NCBI GenBank assembly: GCA_031655335.1
Contig: CP134226.1
Coordinates: 806,001 to 870,000, forward strand
Length of the DNA stretch: 64,000 nucleotides
Reading direction: 5' to 3'
Source of the DNA: Thalassospiraceae bacterium LMO-SO8
Lineage (GTDB): Bacteria; Pseudomonadota; Alphaproteobacteria; Rhodospirillales; Casp-alpha2
Below are positions 36,551 through 44,741 of this stretch, in pieces. A program made the position numbers and the translations under genes. Position 1 is the first letter of the stretch. Every line of letters starts with the position of its first letter. Under the pieces are notes generated by a model. The model made no database searches. It had not been told where the DNA came from and saw only the letters and a program-made list of their open reading frames with translations.

Positions 36551-37546
36551 ATGATCAAAGCAGGCATCGCCGGACTGGGCCGTTGGGGCCAGGTTCTCGT
36601 CAATTCCGTTCACGGCAAAAGCGACAAGATCGCCATCACCGCCGGCTGCACCGGGCGCAAGGCCAAGGCTGAGGCATTCTGCGCCGAGAAGGGCATCGAC
36701 CTGCGCGACGGCCTGGCCGACCTGCTGAACGACCCGGACCTGGACGCCGTCATCCTGGCGACCCCGCACAGCCAGCACGCGGATCAGGTGATCGCCGCCG
36801 CCGCCGCGGGGAAACAGATTTTCATTGAAAAGCCCTTCACCCTGGACCGCGCCAGCGCCCAGGCCGCCGCCGACGCGGCCGAAGCCGCGGGCGTCGTGCT
36901 GGCGCTCGGCCACAACCGGCGTTTCCATCCGGCCATGGTGCGCATGAAGGAAATGGTTCAATCCGGCGAACTGGGCCAGATTCTGCATGTCGAGGGCAAC
37001 CTGAGCAGCCCCAGCGCCATGCGCTTCGCCGCCGACGGCTGGCGCGCGCAGGCCGACGAGAGCCCGGCCGGCGGCATGACCGGCATGGGCATCCATGTGG
37101 TCGACGCCATGATAAATCTGCTCGGCCCCATCGACGAAGTCACCGCCCGGTCGTACCGCAACTTCCTCAAGATCGACGTGGACGACACCACGGCCACGCT
37201 GTTCCGTTTCGCCTCGGGCGCCATGGGCTACCTCGGCACCTTCACGGCGACGGCGCCGTTGTGGCGCATCCAGGTGTTCGGCACCGGCGGCTGGGCCGAG
37301 ATGCACAACTACGACCGCCTGACCGTGCGTAAGGTCTCGGCGGACGCCGTGCCCGGCCCCGAAGAGGTCACCGAATACGGCGCCTTCGACATGGAGCGCG
37401 CCGAACTGGAAGCCTTCGCCGACGCCTGCGCCGGCAAGGCCGCCTATCCCCTGACCCCGGCCGAGGCCGTGCATGGCACGGCGGTGCTGGAAGCCGTCAT
37501 CCGAGGCGCCGCGAGCGGCCAATCGGTCCTGATGAAGGACGTCTAG
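36551..37546 (+). CDS. Gfo/Idh/MocA-family NAD(P)-dependent oxidoreductase
   Basis: This 331-residue protein has an N-terminal Rossmann fold (AGLGRWGQVLV) and the EKPFTL motif with the conserved Lys, followed by the alpha/beta C-terminal substrate domain (ending LKIDVDDTTATLFRFASGAM and onward). Such enzymes oxidise or reduce sugars, inositols or related cyclic compounds; the specific substrate is not evident. It is the first gene of a short plus-strand run with a small membrane protein. It is cytoplasmic. Confidence 0.9.
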   Translation: MIKAGIAGLGRWGQVLVNSVHGKSDKIAITAGCTGRKAKAEAFCAEKGIDLRDGLADLLNDPDLDAVILATPHSQHADQVIAAAAAGKQIFIEKPFTLDRASAQAAADAAEAAGVVLALGHNRRFHPAMVRMKEMVQSGELGQILHVEGNLSSPSAMRFAADGWRAQADESPAGGMTGMGIHVVDAMINLLGPIDEVTARSYRNFLKIDVDDTTATLFRFASGAMGYLGTFTATAPLWRIQVFGTGGWAEMHNYDRLTVRKVSADAVPGPEEVTEYGAFDMERAELEAFADACAGKAAYPLTPAEAVHGTAVLEAVIRGAASGQSVLMKDV

Positions 37547-37578
37547 CCGCCCCCTGAGGGCAAGGAGGGCGAAAGGCC

Positions 37579-37866
37579 ATGTGGTTCCTGATGCGCCAAG
37601 TCATGCGCTACGGCCGCTACGTCGCGTGGACCGTGGCGGCGGCCGCCGCCGCGGGCCTCTACGGCATCCTGTCCGTGCGCGACGAGATCGCCCTGTTCGG
37701 CGGCGCGCCCCATGTCATCGAATGGTGGGAGCCCTACGTCTGGCCGCCGGTCGCCTTCGTGATCGTCAGCCGGGTGTTGCGCATGATGCTGAACCGCTTC
37801 GCCGGCGCCGCGAACGCGCATATGGCGCGAATCCGCAGCGGCGACATCTTCGGCCCCCGGCCCTAG
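37579..37866 (+). CDS. Small two-helix membrane protein of unknown function
   Basis: This 95-residue protein begins MWFLMRQVMRYGRYVAWTVA, with a GGAGGGCGAAAGGCC region before the ATG. Two membrane segments are visible (about 13-33 and 52-70), separated by a loop with acidic and aromatic residues. No family is recognised. It lies 32 bp after the Gfo/Idh gene and is probably co-transcribed, but shares no evident function with it. It converges on the YqaE-like gene. Confidence 0.7.
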   Translation: MWFLMRQVMRYGRYVAWTVAAAAAAGLYGILSVRDEIALFGGAPHVIEWWEPYVWPPVAFVIVSRVLRMMLNRFAGAANAHMARIRSGDIFGPRP

Positions 37867-37885
37867 GCTAAGGCGGGGCTGGGGA

Positions 37886-38101
37886 TCAGCTGTCGCCGTC
37901 GCCCGGCATGCCGCCCATGCCGGCCCGGGCGATCTTCTTGTCCGTGTTGTAGTTGTTGAGCGCCCAGACGGCCCAAATCGCCGCCGGAATCCAGCCGATC
38001 AGGCTCAATTGCAGGATCAGGCAGATGATGCCCTGGATCGGGCGGCCGATGGTGAAGAACACGAACCACGGAATCAAAATCGCGAGAATCAGTCTGATCA
38101 T
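37886..38101 (-). CDS. YqaE/Pmp3-family membrane protein
   Basis: The 71-residue product (MIRLILAILIPWFVFFTIGR) shows the Pmp3/YqaE signature of two hydrophobic helices around a Gly-Arg-Pro turn (GRPIQGIICLILQLSLIGWI). AGGGGG precedes the ATG by 7 nt. Members are small stress-induced membrane proteins, in yeast needed for membrane potential homeostasis. It stands alone. The N-terminal extension of the open frame upstream lacks a ribosome-binding site and is not used. Confidence 0.88.
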   Translation of the reverse strand: MIRLILAILIPWFVFFTIGRPIQGIICLILQLSLIGWIPAAIWAVWALNNYNTDKKIARAGMGGMPGDGDS

Positions 38102-38218
38102 GGGAAACCCCCTGTTGTTTCGTATCCCCCGACACCTGGAATGAAACGTTACCCCGCCAGGAATCTTCTGACAATTGGCGCCTGACAATCACCGCGCGTT
38201 GACCTACTTTCCCGGCCC

Positions 38219-39292
38219 ATGAAAACCGACCTGTTCGACTTCGACCTGCCGCCGGAACGGATCGCCCAGAAACCGGCGACCCCGCGCGATTCCGCGCGCT
38301 TGCTGGAGGTCACGCCGACGGCGCTTTACGACCGGGGTGTGCGCGACCTGCCGTCGCTGCTCAACCCCGGCGACGTGTTGGTCGTCAACGACACGCGGGT
38401 GATCCCGGCGCGACTGACCGGCCGGCGCGGCGACGCGTCGCGCCCCGGCCCGCCCGAGGGCGGGCCCAAGGTCGAGGTCACCCTGCATAAATGGGACGAC
38501 GACGGCCTGTGGCGGGCCTTCGCCCGGCCGGCGCGCAAGCTGAACCCCCGCGACCATATCGTGTTCGCGCCCGGGTTTTCCGCCGACGTGGTGCAGAAAC
38601 TGGAGATGGGCGAGGTCATCCTGCGCTTCAACAAGGCCGGGCCGGATTTGAAGGACGCGCTGGAACAGTACGGCGTCATGCCCCTGCCCCCCTACATCAA
38701 GCGCGAAGCCACGGGCGACGACGCGGACAGGGACGATTATCAGACCCTGTTCGCCGCCCGCGACGGCGCCGTCGCCGCCCCCACCGCATCCCTGCATTTC
38801 ACGCCGGACCTGCTGGCCGCCCTCGACGCGCGGGGGGTCGAGCGGGTCAGCCTGACCCTGCATGTCGGCGCCGGCACCTTCCTGCCCGTGCGCGAGGACG
38901 ACACCCGCCACCACGTCATGCACGCCGAATGGGGCGAAATCAGCACCCAGGCCGCCGATTTCATCAATCAGGCGCGGAACGCGGGGGGGCGCGTGGTGGC
39001 CTGCGGCTCGACCGCCATGCGCCTGTTGGAGACGGCGGCGGACGCCGAGGGCCAGATCCATCCCTTCAAGGGCGACACGGACATCTTCATCACGCCGGGC
39101 TACGAATTCCGCGCGGTCGATCTGATGCTGACCAATTTCCACCTGCCGCGCTCGACCCTGTTCATGCTTGTCTCGGCCTTCGCCGGGCTGGAGCGTATGC
39201 AAAGCGCCTATGCCCATGCCGTCGCCAATGCCTATCGGTTCTATTCCTACGGCGACGCCTGCCTGCTGCACCGAAACGACGGCGCCGGGTGA
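38219..39292 (+). CDS. queA: S-adenosylmethionine:tRNA ribosyltransferase-isomerase (QueA)
   Basis: This 357-residue enzyme begins [20 protein letters not shown] and carries the QueA signatures [38 protein letters not shown] and [20 protein letters not shown]. It transfers and rearranges the ribosyl group of SAM onto 7-aminomethyl-7-deazaguanine in tRNA, giving epoxyqueuosine. It is the first of the queuosine genes in this region; tgt and queF follow after two inserted genes. Confidence 0.95.
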   Translation: MKTDLFDFDLPPERIAQKPATPRDSARLLEVTPTALYDRGVRDLPSLLNPGDVLVVNDTRVIPARLTGRRGDASRPGPPEGGPKVEVTLHKWDDDGLWRAFARPARKLNPRDHIVFAPGFSADVVQKLEMGEVILRFNKAGPDLKDALEQYGVMPLPPYIKREATGDDADRDDYQTLFAARDGAVAAPTASLHFTPDLLAALDARGVERVSLTLHVGAGTFLPVREDDTRHHVMHAEWGEISTQAADFINQARNAGGRVVACGSTAMRLLETAADAEGQIHPFKGDTDIFITPGYEFRAVDLMLTNFHLPRSTLFMLVSAFAGLERMQSAYAHAVANAYRFYSYGDACLLHRNDGAG

Positions 39293-39341
39293 TCCGACAC
39301 CCCATACCGACGTATATAAATCGTCTGGCTACCTACACATT

Positions 39342-39355
39342 CATATTCGAATATG
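39342..39355. promoter_or_regulatory. Perfect 14-bp palindrome between queA and the next gene
   Basis: CATATTCGAATATG is a perfect palindrome in an AT-rich patch 67 bp before the small membrane protein gene. It looks like an operator or simply an AT-rich promoter element; no known regulator consensus fits. Confidence 0.3.
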
Positions 39356-39421
39356 TTTTCCTTCCTCATGCTCTTGGGGTCGGACGGAACGGATAATGCA
39401 GCAATGATTCCGCAGGAACCC

Positions 39422-39748
39422 ATGGGACCCATGCGATTTCGCGATTTTCTGCCGGCGGCGCTGCTTGCCGGTTTCTGCCTTTTTTGGCTGGCCGCCGCCA
39501 CCCTGCGCCCGCAACCGGGCCAGTCGCAGATCGGCGTGGTGTTCCCCCCGACGTTATCCGGGGCCCAGGTGCTTGCCCGCATCGCCGATGCCGGCGGCCG
39601 GATCGTCCGCGAAGGCGCTTGGCCGTTCATCGCCGTCGTCGCCCTCGACCAGCCCGAAACCTTGACGCGTCTTCGGGATGCCGGCGCGCTGTTCACCGTC
39701 AATCCGATTGCCCTCGGCAGTTGTCTGACCCGACCTGCCACCAACTGA
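39422..39748 (+). CDS. Small protein with N-terminal membrane anchor, unknown function
   Basis: The start at 39422 is chosen because AGGAA lies about 5 nt upstream; ATG 39431 is the alternative. The 108-residue product (MGPMRFRDFLPAALLAGFCL) has one N-terminal hydrophobic helix or signal anchor (about 10-27) followed by a periplasmic alpha/beta segment with GVVFPPTLSGAQVLARIADA. It lies 24 bp before the chemotaxis-receptor gene and is probably co-transcribed with it, so it might be an accessory of that receptor. No family is recognised. Confidence 0.7.
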   Translation: MGPMRFRDFLPAALLAGFCLFWLAAATLRPQPGQSQIGVVFPPTLSGAQVLARIADAGGRIVREGAWPFIAVVALDQPETLTRLRDAGALFTVNPIALGSCLTRPATN

Positions 39749-39772
39749 CCCGCTATTCAAAGGAAACCGGCC

Positions 39773-41230
39773 ATGGATGCCCTTAACGAGCTCCGCATCA
39801 ATTCAACCCGCTTTTTCGTCCTGTTCGCCTGGGCGCATCTGCCCCTGGCCGGTCTCGCGTTCTGGCTGACGCAGGGCGACATCGTCACGGGGGCCGGCAT
39901 CATCGCTGCTGTCGCCGTTGCCTCGACGGTCGCTTGGCGCACCCGACCGACCGCCGCCGCAAGCCGTTTTCTGATCGCCGCGGGCGCCATGATCAACATC
40001 GGCGCGCTGCTCTACATGTTCGCCGGGCATGCCTGGCAGATCGACGTGCACATGTATTTCTTCGCCGTGCTGGCGATGGTCGCGGCCTTCTGCTGTTGGC
40101 AGACGGTGCTGGTCGCCGCCGCGACGGTCGCCGTGCACCATCTGGTGCTCAACTTCACCCTGCCCTATGCCATCTTCCCGGACGGCGCCGACTTTTTTCG
40201 GGTTGTTCTGCACGCCGTCATCGTCGTGGTCGAAACAATCATCCTGATGTGGCTGACCTACCGCCTGGTCGCCGGCTTCCGCCACAGCGCCGAAGCGGTC
40301 GACGCCGCCGAGGACGCCAAGGCCGAGGTCGAACGGCTGAGCCAGGAACGCGAACGCCTGGAGCACGCCAACCAGGAGGAGCGGCGCAAGCTTCTGCTTG
40401 ATCTGGCCACCCGTTTCGAACATCAGGTCGGCCCCATCATGGTCAACGTCAACGACCACGCGCGCAGCATGTCGGACGTGTCGAAGAACCTGTCCGATCT
40501 GGCGGCTCAGGCGCTCGCCCATTCCACGGATACGGCCACGGCCATCGATCAGGCGACCGGCAACGTACAGACCGTCGCCAGCGCGACGGAACAGATGACC
40601 GCCAGCATGGCCGAGGTTTCCGCCCAGGTCAGGCGCGCCCATACCGTCGCCCAGGACGCATCGAAGAAAGCCCGCGACACGGACCGGACCATGGTCCGCC
40701 TGAAGGACGCCGCCGCCAAGATCGGCAACGTCATGGAAATGATCACCGACATCGCCGAACAGACCAACCTGCTGGCGCTTAACGCGACCATCGAGGCGGC
40801 CCGCGCCGGCGACGCCGGCAAGGGCTTCGCCGTGGTCGCCAGCGAGGTCAAGAATCTGGCCAATCAGACGGCCAAGGCGACCCAGGACATCGCCGAGGAA
40901 ATCGCCACCATGCAGGCCGTGTCCGAGGATGCCGCCCGCGAAATTCAAGGCATTTCAGACACCATCGACGAAATCAACGCCGTCAGCGAGGCCATCGCCT
41001 CGGCGGTCGATGAACAGTCCGCCGCGACCCGCGAGATTGCACGATCCAGCCAGGACGCGGCCAGCCACACGGGTACGGTTCAGGTCAACATCGGCACCGT
41101 GCGCAGCGCCTCCGAAAATACCGGCAGCGCCGCCGGCGAGGTCTCCGTCGCCGCCGACAATCTGTCGGACCAAGCCCGCAGCCTGAAACAGGCCATCGAC
41201 GGGATGCTGCACGACCTGCGCGCCGCCTGA
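39773..41230 (+). CDS. Methyl-accepting chemotaxis protein with an integral membrane sensor region
   Basis: This 485-residue protein has about six N-terminal membrane helices (about 15-175) and no large periplasmic domain. A short coiled coil follows, then the signalling domain with the hairpin tip [20 protein letters not shown] and flanking methylation helices. The membrane sensor suggests that it detects a membrane-linked or energy signal rather than a periplasmic ligand. It sits between queA and tgt; the small anchored protein before it may be part of the same unit. It would report to a CheA/CheW complex encoded elsewhere. Confidence 0.92.
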   Translation: MDALNELRINSTRFFVLFAWAHLPLAGLAFWLTQGDIVTGAGIIAAVAVASTVAWRTRPTAAASRFLIAAGAMINIGALLYMFAGHAWQIDVHMYFFAVLAMVAAFCCWQTVLVAAATVAVHHLVLNFTLPYAIFPDGADFFRVVLHAVIVVVETIILMWLTYRLVAGFRHSAEAVDAAEDAKAEVERLSQERERLEHANQEERRKLLLDLATRFEHQVGPIMVNVNDHARSMSDVSKNLSDLAAQALAHSTDTATAIDQATGNVQTVASATEQMTASMAEVSAQVRRAHTVAQDASKKARDTDRTMVRLKDAAAKIGNVMEMITDIAEQTNLLALNATIEAARAGDAGKGFAVVASEVKNLANQTAKATQDIAEEIATMQAVSEDAAREIQGISDTIDEINAVSEAIASAVDEQSAATREIARSSQDAASHTGTVQVNIGTVRSASENTGSAAGEVSVAADNLSDQARSLKQAIDGMLHDLRAA

Positions 41231-41272
41231 TCCGGTTTCTTGAGGGGCCCACGGCACGCCCATCCGCCCTGA

Positions 41273-42469
<1,197 letters not shown>

Positions 42470-42471
42470 CC

Positions 42472-42936
42472 ATGGCGAAGACGACGGAAACCAAACTGAC
42501 CCAACTGGGCGCGGCCTCGGCGATCCCGGACAGCCCGGACGCGGCGTCCCTTGAGTGTGCGGCCAACCCCCATCCCGGGACGCCCTACCTGATCCGCTTC
42601 ACCTGCCCTGAATTCACGTCGCTCTGCCCCGTGACCGGGCAGCCCGATTTCGCGCATCTGGTCATCGACTACGTGCCCGGGCGCAAGATCGTCGAAAGCA
42701 AGTCGCTGAAGCTCTACTTGGCCAGTTTCCGCAACCACGCGGGATTTCACGAAAAATGCACCCTGGATATCGCCGCCAAGATCAAGAAGGCGGCGGCGCC
42801 CAAATGGCTGCGCATCGGCGGCTACTGGTATCCGCGCGGCGGCATCCCCATCGACGTGTTCCACCAGACGGGCGCGCCGCCCAAGGGCCTGTGGATCCCG
42901 GAGCAAGGCGCCCCGTCCTATCGCGGACGAGGCTAG
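42472..42936 (+). CDS. queF: NADPH-dependent 7-cyano-7-deazaguanine reductase (QueF, short form)
   Basis: This 154-residue enzyme has the QueF signatures: the nucleophile Cys in [15 protein letters not shown], then [20 protein letters not shown]. It is the homodimer-forming single-domain type. It reduces preQ0 to preQ1 using NADPH, feeding Tgt encoded immediately upstream. It is translationally tied to tgt (2-bp gap) and converges on a small hypothetical gene 17 bp away. Confidence 0.95.
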   Translation: MAKTTETKLTQLGAASAIPDSPDAASLECAANPHPGTPYLIRFTCPEFTSLCPVTGQPDFAHLVIDYVPGRKIVESKSLKLYLASFRNHAGFHEKCTLDIAAKIKKAAAPKWLRIGGYWYPRGGIPIDVFHQTGAPPKGLWIPEQGAPSYRGRG

Positions 42937-42953
42937 CGCCTCAGCCCGCCGCC

Positions 42954-43232
42954 TTATCCCGCTTGGGCGTCGTCCCGTTTGACCGGCGTCGGCCATTCCA
43001 TGGGCACTTCGACCGCATGGCCGAAGTAGCCGATCAGGTCGATGAAGCTTTTGACCACGGACAGGTTGGGGATCGACGACAGGATCGGGCCGCCGGCACC
43101 TTCGGGAATCGGAAACAATTCATCGCCGGGCTGATTGTCCCGGTATTCCTGCACCGCACGGTGATAGTTCCGTTCGTCGGTGATGATGAAGAAATCCGGG
43201 TCCTTCTTGGACTGCAGGATCAGGAATTCCAT
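42954..43232 (-). CDS. Conserved-looking small hypothetical protein
   Basis: The 92-residue product begins MEFLILQSKKDPDFFIITDE with GGAG about 8 nt before the ATG. It is soluble and mixed alpha/beta, with no catalytic motif that I recognise. A recurring F-IITDERN-Y stretch suggests a small folded domain rather than a chance frame. It stands between the queF and QueD-like genes on the opposite strand to queF. No function is assigned. Confidence 0.65.
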   Translation of the reverse strand: MEFLILQSKKDPDFFIITDERNYHRAVQEYRDNQPGDELFPIPEGAGGPILSSIPNLSVVKSFIDLIGYFGHAVEVPMEWPTPVKRDDAQAG

Positions 43233-43357
43233 GGGACGTCTCCTCGTTGCCGCATCGGCTTGCAGGCGCACATTTGGGGTATTCCCCGATATGTTGCGTA
43301 ATTGCAAATCCGTCGGCCAAGATTTTGAGATAACAGGCGGAATCGGGCAAGGAGAAA

Positions 43358-43377
43358 GCCGCGCGAGGAGGCGCGGC
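43358..43377 (-). terminator. Intrinsic terminator after the QueD-like pair
   Basis: On the minus strand the perfect 7-bp G+C stem GCCGCGC/GCGCGGC with a 6-nt loop is followed by TTTCTCCTT, about 20 nt beyond the stop of the second QueD-like gene. Confidence 0.6.
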
Positions 43378-43395
43378 GCGGGATATTCGCCGGCG

Positions 43396-43770
43396 TCAGG
43401 CGCCTCGATAGACGCAGCCGGTGGTGGCGTTCTCGCGAATCTCGATCTCGCTAAGCCCTTGAAGATGAGTCGCAATTCGATCCCACAGCCAGACGGCGAT
43501 GTTTTCCGTCGTGGGATTTTCCAGGCCTGGAACCTCGTTCAGATAATGATGATCGATTTCCGCCAGAACGGGCTCGACCCGGGCCGCGACCTCGGCGAAA
43601 TCGATGACCCAGCCTTCCGATTCGCGGACCGGGCCGGTCACGGCGACGCGCAGGAGGAAGGTATTGCCGTGCAGGCGCGAGCAGATATGGCTGTCCGGCA
43701 GGCGCGGCAGACGGCGGGCACTTTCGAAGGAAAAGCCGTGATAGACGGTCATCGTGCCGGAGGCGGTCAT
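43396..43770 (-). CDS. QueD-like protein 1 with altered zinc site (6-pyruvoyl-tetrahydropterin synthase fold)
   Basis: This 124-residue protein aligns along its whole length with E. coli QueD as I recall it (FSFESARRLPRLPDSHICSR; HHYLNEVPGLENPTTENIAV). The catalytic Cys30, the Asp-His pair (IDHHYL) and the late Glu (REN) are kept. Of the three zinc histidines only His34 remains: the first is Arg19 and the HGH pair reads HGN (Asn36). Its ATG overlaps the stop of the upstream paralog as ATGA, so both are made together. QueD converts dihydroneopterin triphosphate to carboxytetrahydropterin for queuosine; whether this protein binds zinc or has activity is doubtful. See the tandem-pair finding. 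Confidence 0.85.
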   Translation of the reverse strand: MTASGTMTVYHGFSFESARRLPRLPDSHICSRLHGNTFLLRVAVTGPVRESEGWVIDFAEVAARVEPVLAEIDHHYLNEVPGLENPTTENIAVWLWDRIATHLQGLSEIEIRENATTGCVYRGA

Positions 43771-44129
43771 GTGGACATTCCTTTCGTGGTGCAGCCGACG
43801 GCCGGGTTTTCCCAAAGCTCGACCGCGATGTCGCCGCGCAGGCGCTGCGCCAGCCGGTCCCGCAGATAGCCGCAGAGGCGTTCCGTCGAGGGATTTTCCA
43901 GGCCCGGCAGCTCGTTCAGGTATTGGTGATCGATGTCGGCCAGCACGGCGTCGATTTCGCGCCTCAGATCCGCCGGGTCGATGACCCAGCCCGTCCCCGT
44001 GTCGGACACACCGGTAAGCCGCACGGTGCCGTTGAAGGTATGGCCGTGCAGGGCCGCCGCCGGATGATCGGCGCCCACGCCGGTCAGGCGTTGGGCCGCC
44101 ACGAAGGTGAAATCCATGAACCGTTCCAT
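43767..44129 (-). CDS. QueD-like protein 2 lacking the catalytic cysteine
   Basis: This 120-residue protein (MERFMDFTFVAAQRLTGVGA) is a second QueD-fold protein. It keeps the HGH zinc pair (LHGHTF, His28 and His30), the DHQYLNELPGLENPSTE region and the Glu of LWENP. The first zinc His is Gln13, and the position of the catalytic Cys is Ala24. It is the upstream member of a coupled pair; each partner lacks different active-site residues. It may be a structural subunit of a hetero-oligomer or a pterin-binding protein. It stands apart from the other queuosine genes by strand but lies within the same region. Confidence 0.82.
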   Translation of the reverse strand: MERFMDFTFVAAQRLTGVGADHPAAALHGHTFNGTVRLTGVSDTGTGWVIDPADLRREIDAVLADIDHQYLNELPGLENPSTERLCGYLRDRLAQRLRGDIAVELWENPAVGCTTKGMST

Positions 44130-44226
44130 GGCCGGTTTCCTAGAGCATTCCGCCGGGCGAGGAAAGCCCGAAGCGGGGCCGAAGAACCCGGCCGGTTGCG
44201 CCGCCGCCGTTCCGCTCCCAGATAAT

Positions 44227-44240
44227 TGACCTAGCTCAAG
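44227..44240. promoter_or_regulatory. FNR/FixK-like box upstream of the DksA-like gene
   Basis: TTGACCTAGCTCAA fits the TTGAY-N4-RTCAA consensus of FNR/FixK-type regulators with one mismatch (C in place of R), 85 bp before the DksA-like start. Regulation by oxygen or redox state is possible. Confidence 0.4.
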
Positions 44241-44324
44241 GCGGCACTGGCCGATGTTATCGACTATGCTAGTCTAATCACTACACGGCGCCGATTGCCG
44301 CGTCCAAATCGAAAGGGAATGTCC

Positions 44325-44642
44325 ATGAGCCTTGGGGAAAAAATGAAGCCGGTGCTGGAAAAGCGCCTCGCGGTGCTGAAAGAGGAGATCGCGGACATCG
44401 ACCAGACGCTGCGCGAACCGGACAGCCAGGATTTCGAGGAACGCGCCACGGAAAACGAGGGCGACGAGGTGCTGGAAGATCTGGGCAATGCGGCGCTGAC
44501 TGAAATCGCGCAGATTGAATCCGCCCTTGAGCGGATCGCCGGTGGCACCTACGGCGACTGCGTGACCTGCGGCGACGCCATTCCCCCGGCGCGGCTTGAG
44601 GCCGTGCCCCATGCGGCGCAGTGTATCAAATGTGCGTCCTGA
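44325..44642 (+). CDS. DksA/TraR-family zinc-finger protein
   Basis: The 105-residue product begins MSLGEKMKPVLEKRLAVLKE; the ATG at 44325 has AGGG 7 nt upstream, better than 44319. It has an N-terminal coiled coil with acidic residues (QDFEERATENEGDEVLEDLG) and a C-terminal four-Cys zinc finger (C-VTC and C-IKC). Such proteins enter the RNA-polymerase secondary channel and adjust transcription with ppGpp. It is shorter than canonical DksA. The acidic tip appears to lack the DxxDxA motif of full DksA, so the mode of action may differ. Confidence 0.9.
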   Translation: MSLGEKMKPVLEKRLAVLKEEIADIDQTLREPDSQDFEERATENEGDEVLEDLGNAALTEIAQIESALERIAGGTYGDCVTCGDAIPPARLEAVPHAAQCIKCAS

Positions 44643-44708
44643 CGGACGCAGGGCATCAAGCGCGCGTCCTAGCGCCCTAACCCATTCCTGGCTTCTGGAC
44701 CGGATGAA

Positions 44709-44734
44709 GACCGCCCGCCAAACGGCGGGCGGTC
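44709..44734. terminator. Bidirectional hairpin between convergent genes
   Basis: GACCGCCCGCC and GGCGGGCGGTC form a perfect 11-bp stem with an AAAC loop between the DksA-like gene and the molybdenum-hydroxylase gene, which converge here. The flanking T runs are short, so it may work by structure more than by a T-tract. Confidence 0.65.
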
Positions 44735-44741
44735 TCCGGTT

